A DNA stretch of 17,144 nucleotides from Anaerolineae bacterium (lineage in GTDB: Bacteria; Chloroflexota; Anaerolineae; Aggregatilineales; Aggregatilineaceae): contig JAGPFT010000011.1 in the NCBI GenBank assembly GCA_018056405.1, positions 1 through 17,144 on the forward strand, given 5' to 3'. The number at the start of each line of letters is the position of its first letter. The first letter of the stretch is position 1. The notes under the pieces are model-generated. The model worked only from the letters and a program-made list of their open reading frames with translations. It did not search any database and was not told where the DNA came from. Shown piece after piece: positions 1 through 7,889 of the stretch. Both the position numbers and the translations under genes were made by a program.

Positions 1-135
1 GGGTGAGGTAGAGTCAGGGATAGCCTCTAATTCGGCATACTCCGAATATCTGTCTGCTCTTGAACCAGTCGGGCCAGAGAAGGGGACCTGGGCGTATTAC
101 ACATCTCCCCTTGCCGGCGGGGCGGAGCAGAGGGC
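1..135. repeat. Direct duplication, left copy
   Basis: Bases 1-88 are identical to 253-340, and similarity continues without gaps to base 135 (matching 387), with differences at 89 and between 98 and 115. The period is 252 bp, exactly 84 codons. The left copy is read in the same frame as the DUF2298 gene and encodes a hydrophilic segment containing SAYSEYLSALEPVGPEKG. It begins with GGGTGAGGT, the last bases of the palindromic repeat family, so another repeat copy must lie just upstream of the window. Confidence 0.93.
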
Positions 136-2815
136 TGGAGAGAGCGCAGAGATTGGCCCGCCCGATTTACCTCACCCCCGGCCTCGCTCCGCTTGGCCCG
201 CCCCCTCTCCATGCATGGAGAGGGGGCAACGAGGGGCGTCAGCGCCGAGTGGGGGTGAGGTAGAGTCAGGGATAGCCTCTAATTCGGCATACTCCGAATA
301 TCTGTCTGCTCTTGAACCAGTCGGGCCAGAGAAGGGGACCGGGGCGTATAGCAGTACGCCCCTACTAGGCGGGGCGGAGCGGAGGGCAGACGAGCCGCGC
401 CCGCCAAAGGGCAATGCCTGGCTGGCCGGACTGCTGGCGTTGCTGCTGGCCGTGGTGCTCGGCAACCTAGGCACGCTGCACGTCGTGGTGACGAACGTCG
501 CAGCGCTGGACGGCTGGTCGCAGCCGCCGCTGTTTGAACAGGTGCGCCGCCAGGAGATTCAGGCTCAGCGCGATCAGCTCTACCAGAAATTCTACGCTGA
601 GGAAGTGAAGAAGTTCCGGGCGGAGCACGGCGGCCAGGAGCCGGTTGAGGCGAGCGACGTGTTCGTCGTGACCGACGCCGCCCAGCGGCGCGTGGAGGCG
701 ACCATCGAGGACTATGCCGAGCACCCGCCGCTGTTGCGCCTGTGGCAGTATGAACTGGGCAACCTGCGCGAGCAGATCGGCGCGTTCTTTGGCGGGCTGA
801 GCAAGGTGCTGGATGGGCAGCCGCTGCCCATGCACACGCACCGCTGGTACTGGGGGCCGACGCGCATCATCAGCGAATTGCCGGACGGGGCCGGGCACGG
901 GGCCATCGCCGAGATGCCCTACTTCACCTTCCTCTACGGCGACCTGCACGCGCACATGATCGCCTTCCCGGTGACGCTGCTGGTTATCCTCTGGCTGCTG
1001 GCCGAGATCCTCGGCGCGGGGTACGCCCTGCGCACCTGGTGGGAGGCGGGGCTGGCCCTTGGGCTGGGCGCGCTGGCCGTCGGCGTGCTGCGCCCGACCA
1101 ACTCCTGGGACTGGATCACCTATCTGCTGCTGGGCGTGGCCGGGCTGACCTTCGTCGCCTGGCTGGGCGCGGTGCGGACGCGGCGCGGCGATCCGCCGGA
1201 GATCGCCGCGCGGTTGCAGGACTGGCTGCGTCCGGGCCGGGCGCGCGAGCTATGGCTGATTCTGCTGGTGCTGCCGGTGATGCTGGCTGCTCGCCTGGGC
1301 TTTTACTTCTTCCAGCGGGCGCAGGCTGACCAGGAGGCGGCGCGTGGAGTGACGGTGGACCCTGTGACGCTCAGCCTGTCCAGCGTCGTCGCCTGGATGA
1401 TCGCCGGGCTGGTCTTGGTGATCGCTCTCTATACTGCCGCGCTGATCGCGGCGCGCATCCGGCTCGACCGGCGGCTGCTGTGGGCGTGGATCGGGCGGGT
1501 GGCGCTCTTCGTCGGGCTGACCTTCGTCGTCGGGCTGCCGTTCACGGCCTACTTCGCTACCGCCTATGAGTCGGTGAAGCCCTGGGAACAGGAGACGACG
1601 CCGCTGTGGGCGTACCTGTACGTGCACGGCACCTTCATCTTCCTGGTGATCTCGCTGCTCGTCTGGCAGACGGCGCGCTGGCTGCGGACGGTCCGCGTGC
1701 GCGCGCTGGAGGGGCTGGCCGTGCCGGTGCTGGGGATTGGCGGAGGGCTGCTGCTGGTGCTGATCGTGTCAGTCGTCTATGGCGTGCGCGAGGCAGCGGT
1801 CGCTCAACTGGCCGGGCCGCTGATCGCCTGGGCTGCGCTGCTCTTCTTCCTGCCGGGGCAGAGCGCGCTGGTGCGCGCCCTCAACGCGCTGATTGTGCTG
1901 GCGCTGGCCATCTCGCTGGGTGTGGAGCTGGTGGTGCTGGATGGCGACATTGGCCGCCAGAACACGGTGTTCAAGTTCTACTTGCAGGTCTGGTTCCTAT
2001 TGAGTATTGTCGGCGGGGTAGGGCTGGCCTGGATGCTGCACAGCGCCAGGCGCTGGCACCCGTTGCTGCGTGCGCTGTGGCAGGGCGGGCTGGCCGTGCT
2101 GCTGACCATCGCCGCGCTGTACCCCGTGCTGGCGACGCGGGCGCGCGCCCTGGATCGCTTCAACAAAGACGCGACGCCGCTGACGCTCGACGGCATGGAG
2201 TACATGAAATATGCCATTCACGGCGAGTCCGGGCTGTACTTCCGGCTGGACGGCGATTACGACATGATCCGCTGGCTGCAAGAGAACGTTGAAGGCACGC
2301 CGGTGGTCATGGAGGCGCATCTGTACCCGTCCGAATATCACTGGGGCGGGCGGATCAGCATCTACACCGGGCTGCCGACCATGCTCGGCTGGCGCTTCCA
2401 CCAGATTCAGCAGCACAGCCTGCAGGACATGAATCTGTTGGTGCAGACGCGCGAGAACAACGCGGCGGCTTTCTACTCGCTGGGCGGAGAGGAAGGTATC
2501 CGCGCGGCGTTGCGCCTGATGGACCATTACGACATCGAGTACATCGTCGTCGGCGCGCTGGAGCGGGCTTTCTACGGGGACATTGTGCTTGACCTGGCTA
2601 CGGGCTTGCAGACGGCGGGGCACGCCGAGGGCCTGGCCAAGTTTGACGACATGGTGGCGGCGGGCTTGCTGACGCTGGAGTACAGCGCCGACCGCTGCCT
2701 GAACACGGCCATCACCGACGCGGCGGCCTGCCCGCCGGCGCAGGTCTATACGGACAAGATTTACCGCGTTGTGGCAGGGGCGACGTTGGGTGAGCCGGTC
2801 GCCCAGGCGCGCTAG
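2..2815 (+). CDS. DUF2298 (YYYxG family, TIGR03662) polytopic membrane protein, 5' end outside window
   Basis: Large membrane protein with about 937 codons inside the window. The frame has no stop from base 2 onward, so the gene almost certainly begins upstream; the ATG at 215 lies inside a palindromic repeat and is a poor start. It aligns along its length with the complete paralogue at 3126-5849. Shared blocks are a GNLGT helix end, DLHxH (941-955), a TNSWD motif (1097-1111), NTVFK (1961-1975), an EAHLYPSEYHWGG-like soluble block, DIEYIVVG and a C-terminal YRVV. The N-terminal third, which in the paralogue holds the YYYFG signature, is not in the window. About ten hydrophobic helices are followed by an extracytoplasmic domain of some 200 residues. 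The family function is unknown; association with Agl23 proteins suggests surface glycan assembly. The first ~130 codons are repeat-derived and hydrophilic. Alternative: a gene that has lost its N-terminus. Confidence 0.85.
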   Translation, partial: GEVESGIASNSAYSEYLSALEPVGPEKGTWAYYTSPLAGGAEQRAGESAEIGPPDLPHPRPRSAWPAPSPCMERGQRGASAPSGGEVESGIASNSAYSEYLSALEPVGPEKGTGAYSSTPLLGGAERRADEPRPPKGNAWLAGLLALLLAVVLGNLGTLHVVVTNVAALDGWSQPPLFEQVRRQEIQAQRDQLYQKFYAEEVKKFRAEHGGQEPVEASDVFVVTDAAQRRVEATIEDYAEHPPLLRLWQYELGNLREQIGAFFGGLSKVLDGQPLPMHTHRWYWGPTRIISELPDGAGHGAIAEMPYFTFLYGDLHAHMIAFPVTLLVILWLLAEILGAGYALRTWWEAGLALGLGALAVGVLRPTNSWDWITYLLLGVAGLTFVAWLGAVRTRRGDPPEIAARLQDWLRPGRARELWLILLVLPVMLAARLGFYFFQRAQADQEAARGVTVDPVTLSLSSVVAWMIAGLVLVIALYTAALIAARIRLDRRLLWAWIGRVALFVGLTFVVGLPFTAYFATAYESVKPWEQETTPLWAYLYVHGTFIFLVISLLVWQTARWLRTVRVRALEGLAVPVLGIGGGLLLVLIVSVVYGVREAAVAQLAGPLIAWAALLFFLPGQSALVRALNALIVLALAISLGVELVVLDGDIGRQNTVFKFYLQVWFLLSIVGGVGLAWMLHSARRWHPLLRALWQGGLAVLLTIAALYPVLATRARALDRFNKDATPLTLDGMEYMKYAIHGESGLYFRLDGDYDMIRWLQENVEGTPVVMEAHLYPSEYHWGGRISIYTGLPTMLGWRFHQIQQHSLQDMNLLVQTRENNAAAFYSLGGEEGIRAALRLMDHYDIEYIVVGALERAFYGDIVLDLATGLQTAGHAEGLAKFDDMVAAGLLTLEYSADRCLNTAITDAAACPPAQVYTDKIYRVVAGATLGEPVAQAR
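168..262. repeat. Palindromic interspersed repeat, copy A (inside the DUF2298 reading frame)
   Basis: Nested palindrome of 95 bp. The outer arms TACCTCACCCCC (168-179) and GGGGGTGAGGTA (251-262) are perfectly complementary. The core at 201-226 is a perfect 26-bp palindrome, CCCCCTCTCCATG followed by its complement. In the DUF2298 frame the element is open and codes for a Pro/Arg/Ser-rich peptide. It lies between the two copies of the flanking direct duplication. The other copies (B-E) are intergenic. Confidence 0.9.
253..387. repeat. Direct duplication, right copy
   Basis: Second copy of the 135-bp unit at 1-135, in the same reading phase, running from the end of repeat copy A into unique DUF2298 sequence. 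After 387 the two copies diverge: the right copy continues into the hydrophobic segment starting with NAWLAGLL, while the left copy runs into repeat copy A. The greater divergence at its 3' end suggests that the duplication is not very recent, or that only the 88-bp core has been homogenised. Confidence 0.93.
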
Positions 2816-2874
2816 AAGTTGCTGTGAAGGGGCGCGTGCAAAGGTTGTCAGTGATACGTGTGGCGCTGGCCGTA

Positions 2875-2964
2875 GCCTCACCCCCAGCCTCGCTGCGCTC
2901 GGCTTGCCCCCTCTCCACAACGTGGAGAGGGAGAAGTCACGCGAAGCGCGACGGGGGCGAGGTC
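2875..2964. repeat. Palindromic interspersed repeat, copy B
   Basis: Lies in the 310-base gap between the two DUF2298 genes. The outer arms GCCTCACCCCC (2875-2885) and GGGGGCGAGGT (2953-2963) carry a few mismatches. The core CCTCTCCAC / GTGGAGAGG encloses a 3-base AAC loop. It is the most eroded of the full-length copies at its right end. It is separated from copy C by only about 16-20 bases, so the two form a close tandem pair. Confidence 0.88.
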
Positions 2965-2980
2965 GAGAGCTGGCGACTGG

Positions 2981-3081
2981 TTGACCTCACCCCCTGGCCT
3001 CGCTACGCTCGGCCTTTCCCCCTCTCCGTTTACGGAGAGGGGGAGGTGAGGCGCTTCAGCGCCGAGCGGGGGTGAGGTCAA
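2981..3081. repeat. Palindromic interspersed repeat, copy C
   Basis: Best-preserved intergenic copy, 101 bp. The terminal arms TTGACCTCACCCC (2981-2993) and GGGGTGAGGTCAA (3069-3081) are perfect inverted repeats. The core CCCCCTCTCCGT / ACGGAGAGGGGG (3018-3029 and 3032-3043) closes on a TT loop. An intermediate CGCTCGGC / GCCGAGCG pairing is also present. It ends 44 bases before the preferred start of the second DUF2298 gene. Apart from copies B and C, the 2816-3125 gap shows no convincing promoter or small gene. Confidence 0.92.
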
Positions 3082-3125
3082 GGATTGGCAACTGGGGTGC
3101 GCACGCTCTGCTGAGCAGGGAGTGT

Positions 3126-5849
3126 ATGGACGTTTCGCTGATCGCTGACTGGCTGGGGCGCGAAGGCGGCTTCGTGCTGCGCTGGTGGCTGCTGGTGACT
3201 CTGGCCGGCGCGGCGGCGTGGCCGCTGCTCTACCGGCTGGCGGGCGCGCTGCCGGATCGGGGCTATACGCTGGCCCGCGCTGCCGGGCTGATGCTGACCG
3301 GGTTTGTCTTCTGGTTTCTGGGCAGCGTCGGCCTGCTGCGCAACGATCCGGCGGGCATAGCCTTCGCCTGGCTGGTGGTGGTCGCGCTGGGCGCGGTCGC
3401 CGTGTGGCGCTGGGACGAGCGCCCGCCGCTGCGTCCCTGGCTGGGCGAGCACTGGCCGCTGGTCGTGGTGACGGAGGTGCTGTTCCTGGTGCTGCTCTTC
3501 GGCTGGGCGATGTTCCGGGCGCACAACCCGGAGATGGCCAGCACCGAGAAGCCGATGGAGATCATGTTCATCAACGCCATCCGTGCCAGCGAGACCTTCC
3601 CGCCGCAGGATGCCTGGCTGAGCGGCTACGCGATCAGCTACTACTACTTTGGCTACGTGATCATCGCCATGCTGGCCGACCTGAGCAGTGTGTCGAGCGG
3701 CATGGCCTTCAACATCACCATTGCGCTCGTGTTTGCGTTGACCGGCATCGGCGCGCTGGGCGTGGTCTACAACCTGGTGCGCGCGGACGCTCTACGGCGT
3801 GGCGCGGCGGCGCGCTTCAACGCGCTGGGGGCGGGCGTGCTGGGGCTGTGCTTCCTGGTGCTGATGGGCAACCTGGGCACGGCGCTGGTCGAGCTGCCCT
3901 GGCGCGGCTATACGCCGGGGCTGGTGGACGCGGCTTACTTCGACTTCTGGGACGTAGAGGGGCGCGCCGGCAGCAGCGAAATGTTCGCTGAGGACGGGAC
4001 TCTGCGCCGCGTCCCGGCTGACGCCGACGGCGACGGCGTGCCCGACTGGGACGAGCCGCGCCTGCCGCTGGATCGCTTCGAGTTCACATATGGCATGGGC
4101 TGGCGCTACAGCCGTGTTGTTCACGACCGCGACCTGAGCGGCGCGCCGCACCCCATCCAGCCGATCACCGAGTTCCCCAATTTCAGCTTCGTGCTGGCCG
4201 ACCTGCACCCGCACGTGCTGGCGCTGCCCTTCGCGGTGCTGGCCGTCGGGCTGGCGCTGGCACTGGTGCTGGGTGGGCGCGGGCTGGCCCGCTGGGAATA
4301 TCCGTTCTATGCCATCTGGGTGGGCGGCATGGTCTTCGTCAACTCGTGGGACGCCATCTACCTGCCGCTGCTGGTCGGCGCGGAGGCGCTGCGTCGCCTG
4401 CTGCGCAACGGGAACGGCGTCCTGCACGGGCGCGACCTGGCCGGCATCGTCCGCTTTGCGGCGATTCTTGGCGGGCTGACGCTCGTCTTCTACCTGCCCT
4501 GGCTGATCTCGTTCACGTCGCAGGCGGGCGGCGTGCTGCCCAACGTGATTTATCCGACGCGATGGTCGCAGTTCGTCTTGCAGTTCGGCGTCTTCCTCGT
4601 CCTGCTGAGCGGCTTCCTGCTGGCGGAGATGCGGCGGGCAGGCCGGCGCTTCAACTGGGGAGCGGGCCTGTTGGCGGCGGGCCTGCTGGCGGCGGCGTTC
4701 GTTCTGGTGACAGGCGTACTGGGGCTGCTGGCCTGGGACAGCGACATGCGCGGGGCCGTCTTCGGCAGCACTGACCCCGGCGCGAGCCTGGGCGACCTGC
4801 TGCCGGACATTCTGGCGCGCCGCCTGATCGGGCTGCCGTCGGAGCTATGGATTTTTCTGCTGGTGGCGCTGGTTGTTGGGCGGCTGTTTGCGCGCCCGGC
4901 GGCTGACGGCGATTCCGCCGCTGGCGCACTCAGCCCGGCGACCGGCTTCGCCCTGCTGCTGGTTGGGGCGGGGGCTGTGCTGACCGTCGCGCCGGACTTC
5001 GTTTACCTGCGCGACAACTTCGGGGTGCGCATCAACACCGTCTTCAAGCTCTATTACCAGGGCTGGATTCTGTTCAGCATGGCGGCGGCGTTCGGCGCGT
5101 GGTCGGTGCTGGGCAGGTTCACCAGGATCGGGATTGGTACAAGCCGCCGCGCCGTTGTTCTGCGGGGCATCTATGCGGCGGCGCTGGTGCTGCTCTTCGC
5201 GGCGGGGATGGCTTACCCCGTCCTGGCCACGCAGGCCCGCGCCCTGGTGGACACGGGGCGGCTTGCCGCCCAGGATCGCCGCGCCGAGTGCCAGCGCGCC
5301 GCCGCCGAGACAGGGGAGACCGTTCTGTGCGAGTCGCTGCCCGCGCTGACGCTGGACGGCGCGCCGACGATGGTCAGCGGAGACGAGTACGCGGCCATCC
5401 AATGCCTGGCTACGCTGGAAAGCGGGGGCGGGGCGGTGCTGGCCGAAGCGCCGGGTGGCGCTTACGAGCCGCACAAGAGCCGCTTCAGCGGGCTGACGGG
5501 CATCCCCACCCTGATCGGCTGGCAGAATCACGAGCGGCAGTGGCGCGGCTCGACGTATGCAGAGGTGACGGATTACCGCCTGGAGAACGGCGAGCGCCGC
5601 GACCGAGCCAGCGACGTGCAGGACCTCTACACCACCCAGGACTGGGCGCGCGCCTGGCAGATCATTGACCGCTATGGCATTGACTACATCGTCGTCGGCG
5701 GGGCGGAGCGGACGATGATCTATCAGCTTGCCGGGGACGACGCGGGCCGCCAGCGCGAGTATGAACTGGGACTGACGAAGTTCGAACAGATTCTGACGCC
5801 GGTGTGCGAGGTAGGCAGTGTGGCCGTCTATCGCGTCAGGCCGGGGTGA
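3126..5849 (+). CDS. DUF2298 (YYYxG family, TIGR03662) polytopic membrane protein, complete
   Basis: Predicted 907-residue integral membrane protein of unknown function, at the upper end of the 700-900 residues usual for this family. The signature FPPQDAWLSGYAISYYYFG is present (YYYFG at residues 172-176), as are DLHPH (359-363), NSWDAIY, RINTVFK (NTVFK from residue 637) and a C-terminal soluble region with GIDYIVVGGAERT. I chose ATG 3126, preceded by AGGGAG with a short spacer, over the GTG at 3072, which lies inside repeat copy C. A hydrophilic loop near residues 275-350 holds DADGDGVPDWDE (299-310), a calcium-loop-like motif absent from the upstream paralogue. It is a tandem duplicate of the first gene and sits 17 bases before the next one, suggesting an operon. 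A role in surface glycan or lipid-linked sugar handling is inferred from family context only. Confidence 0.9.
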   Translation: MDVSLIADWLGREGGFVLRWWLLVTLAGAAAWPLLYRLAGALPDRGYTLARAAGLMLTGFVFWFLGSVGLLRNDPAGIAFAWLVVVALGAVAVWRWDERPPLRPWLGEHWPLVVVTEVLFLVLLFGWAMFRAHNPEMASTEKPMEIMFINAIRASETFPPQDAWLSGYAISYYYFGYVIIAMLADLSSVSSGMAFNITIALVFALTGIGALGVVYNLVRADALRRGAAARFNALGAGVLGLCFLVLMGNLGTALVELPWRGYTPGLVDAAYFDFWDVEGRAGSSEMFAEDGTLRRVPADADGDGVPDWDEPRLPLDRFEFTYGMGWRYSRVVHDRDLSGAPHPIQPITEFPNFSFVLADLHPHVLALPFAVLAVGLALALVLGGRGLARWEYPFYAIWVGGMVFVNSWDAIYLPLLVGAEALRRLLRNGNGVLHGRDLAGIVRFAAILGGLTLVFYLPWLISFTSQAGGVLPNVIYPTRWSQFVLQFGVFLVLLSGFLLAEMRRAGRRFNWGAGLLAAGLLAAAFVLVTGVLGLLAWDSDMRGAVFGSTDPGASLGDLLPDILARRLIGLPSELWIFLLVALVVGRLFARPAADGDSAAGALSPATGFALLLVGAGAVLTVAPDFVYLRDNFGVRINTVFKLYYQGWILFSMAAAFGAWSVLGRFTRIGIGTSRRAVVLRGIYAAALVLLFAAGMAYPVLATQARALVDTGRLAAQDRRAECQRAAAETGETVLCESLPALTLDGAPTMVSGDEYAAIQCLATLESGGGAVLAEAPGGAYEPHKSRFSGLTGIPTLIGWQNHERQWRGSTYAEVTDYRLENGERRDRASDVQDLYTTQDWARAWQIIDRYGIDYIVVGGAERTMIYQLAGDDAGRQREYELGLTKFEQILTPVCEVGSVAVYRVRPG

Positions 5850-5866
5850 ATGAAGGCGAGCATCTG

Positions 5867-7870
5867 ATGAGCGCACGGTCACACGAGGCGGCGCTGCCCT
5901 TTGGCGAGCCGCACCCCGACGAAGCCGACACGCAGCCGATCCCGCTGGGGGCGGCGCTGCGCGTCCGCGTGACGCCGGAAGCACTGCTTTATGTGGCGCT
6001 GGCGGCGCTGGCGCTGGTGCTGCGCGTGGGCGCGCTGGATCGCGCGCCGCTGGACGATGCCCAGGCGCGGCAGGCATTGGCCGCGCTGCGCGAAGTGGAC
6101 GGGCACGTGCCAGGGGGCGTGCTCGTCGCCGACAGCCCGCTGACCTTCGCCCTGAACGCGCTCACCTTCGGCGTGACGGGGGGTGCGGACGAGACGCTGG
6201 CCCGGCTGCCGGTGGCGCTGGCCGGCGTGCTGCTGGCGCTGGCCCCGGCGCTGTGGCGGCGCTACCTCAACCCGCTGCCCGCCCTGATTCTCAGCTTCTT
6301 GCTGGCGATTTCGCCGGTAGCGGTGCTGGCCGCGCGGACGATGAGCGGCGTCACCTGGACGTTGCTGCTGGCGCTGCTTGCCCCCTGGCTGACGCTGCGC
6401 TTCATCGAGACGGGCGAGCGGCGCTGGGCGGTCCTGGCGACGGTGGCCCTGGCGGCGATGGTCTTTCTGGCCGAGCCAGCGGGCTTCCTGACCTTGCTGG
6501 GGCTGGCTTTCGGCCTCATCTTCGCCTGGCTGACTGATGACTATGATCCGGATTCTGCCGTTGCCGCCGGGCTGCGCCGGACGGTGCGGGCCTGGCCCTG
6601 GGCGGGGGGCGCGCTGGCTGCTGCGCTGGTCGTTGTGGGCGTGGCGACGGTCTTTTACTGGGTGCCGGCGGGGTTGACCTCGGTCGGCCAGGTGTTGTGG
6701 GCCGGGCTGCGCGGCTTCGCCGAGCGACCGGCGGGCGTGGCGACGGCCTTCCCGGCGTGGGTGGCCCTGCGCTACGAGCCAGGCATCGTCGTCTTCGGCC
6801 TGCTGGCGCTGTATCACGCGGTGCGCCAGGGCGGGTTCTTCGAGCGGGCGCTGGCCGGCTGGGCGCTGGCCGGCATCGTCTGGTCGGTGGGTTACAGCGG
6901 GGCGGGCGCGGGCCATGCTCTGTGGATCACCTTGCCCCTGACTGTCCTGGTCGCGCTGCGCGTCACCGACTGGCTGACCGAGCGCGGCGGTGTGCTGTGG
7001 GACGTGCCGGGCTGGGGCGTGCCGCTGCACGCGCTGATCACCTTTGGGCTGTGGCTGGCGGTGGGGCTGAGCGTGATTCTGCTCGGCAAGCAGCTTCTCT
7101 ATGACCTGCCGCGCGAAGTGACCGACCTGGGCGCGCTGGTCGAGCGGCTCTTCGCCGATCTGTATAGCCGCGCCACAAACTTCGAAACCCAACAAATCGG
7201 CTCGATCGAGGTACAGCCCGGCGTGTTCGCTTGGGCCTATGTGCTGGGCTTCATCCAGCTTCGCCTGCTGGTCACGGCGCTGGTTTCGCTGCTCAACGGC
7301 GTGCTGTTTTTCCTGGTGGGCAGCCTGTGGGGCGCGCGCGCGGCCTGGCGCGGCTTTGCCCTGGGCACGCTGGCCGTGTTGCTGCTGATCAGCGCCGGGC
7401 TGGGCGGGCGGGCGGCCTTCAGCCGGGTGGGCGACCCGCGCGAACTATGGGTGAGTGACCCGGTGACTGCCGACGTGTACGAGATGCGCGAGACGCTGCG
7501 CGAAATGAGCCTGCGCGCCACCGGCGAGCCGCGCCTGCTGACAGTCACCGCCCAGGTGCCGCCGGACGGGGCGCTGGCCTGGGCGCTGCGCGATTACCCT
7601 AACACGATTTTCGTGGATGGGCTGGGTGCGGAGGTGACTTCGGCGGCGGTGATCGCTCCCGCCCGCGACGATCCGCCGCGCATGGGCGCGCCCTACGTGG
7701 GCAAGGACCTGATCGTGCGCCAGGCATGGGACATTGACACGCTCTCGTGGCGCGACGCGATCCTCTGGTTCTATCGCGGCGACTCGGCGGTCAAGCCGAT
7801 GAGCGGCGGGCGGCTGACGCTGTGGGTGCGTAACGACGTGTATGGCGTCGAGCGCGTCACTGAGGAATAG
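5867..7870 (+). CDS. Diverged Agl23-like / GT-C-fold membrane protein
   Basis: Predicted 667-residue polytopic membrane protein. A first helix at about residues 37-55 is followed by RVGALDRAPLDDAQARQ, matching in position the catalytic-loop region of GT39/Agl23 proteins. The acidic pair is D63-D64 rather than Asp-Glu, and DSPL replaces the HGP motif. The C-terminal region (WDIDTLSWRDAILWFYRG ... LWVRNDVYG) resembles the matching part of the large Agl23 fusion at 9395, which supports a diverged paralogue rather than a generic glycosyltransferase. About twelve helices precede a soluble domain of roughly 130 residues. Start: ATG 5867 follows GAAGGCGAG; GTG 5846, overlapping the upstream stop as GTGA, is the alternative and would imply translational coupling. 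It may be an inactive partner subunit or have altered specificity. Confidence 0.75.
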   Translation: MSARSHEAALPFGEPHPDEADTQPIPLGAALRVRVTPEALLYVALAALALVLRVGALDRAPLDDAQARQALAALREVDGHVPGGVLVADSPLTFALNALTFGVTGGADETLARLPVALAGVLLALAPALWRRYLNPLPALILSFLLAISPVAVLAARTMSGVTWTLLLALLAPWLTLRFIETGERRWAVLATVALAAMVFLAEPAGFLTLLGLAFGLIFAWLTDDYDPDSAVAAGLRRTVRAWPWAGGALAAALVVVGVATVFYWVPAGLTSVGQVLWAGLRGFAERPAGVATAFPAWVALRYEPGIVVFGLLALYHAVRQGGFFERALAGWALAGIVWSVGYSGAGAGHALWITLPLTVLVALRVTDWLTERGGVLWDVPGWGVPLHALITFGLWLAVGLSVILLGKQLLYDLPREVTDLGALVERLFADLYSRATNFETQQIGSIEVQPGVFAWAYVLGFIQLRLLVTALVSLLNGVLFFLVGSLWGARAAWRGFALGTLAVLLLISAGLGGRAAFSRVGDPRELWVSDPVTADVYEMRETLREMSLRATGEPRLLTVTAQVPPDGALAWALRDYPNTIFVDGLGAEVTSAAVIAPARDDPPRMGAPYVGKDLIVRQAWDIDTLSWRDAILWFYRGDSAVKPMSGGRLTLWVRNDVYGVERVTEE

Positions 7871-7889
7871 GGCGGGGCTGGGGTGTAGT

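Noticed and set aside
215..217. ATG at 215 as the start of the first DUF2298 gene
   Set aside because: It lies in the centre of palindromic repeat copy A, the frame is open further upstream to the window edge, and no ribosome site precedes it.
2824..3075. Small reading frame between the two DUF2298 genes
   Set aside because: It consists almost entirely of repeat copies B and C, which are GC-rich and lack stops in several frames.
3072..3125. GTG at 3072 as the start of the second DUF2298 gene
   Set aside because: The codons come from the end of repeat copy C and encode residues with no family similarity; ATG 3126 with AGGGAG in front fits better.
4845..7195. Long minus-strand open frames opposite the second DUF2298 and the Agl23-like gene
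   Set aside because: Low-complexity Arg/Gln/Pro composition, no ribosome sites, and overlap with well-supported plus-strand genes.
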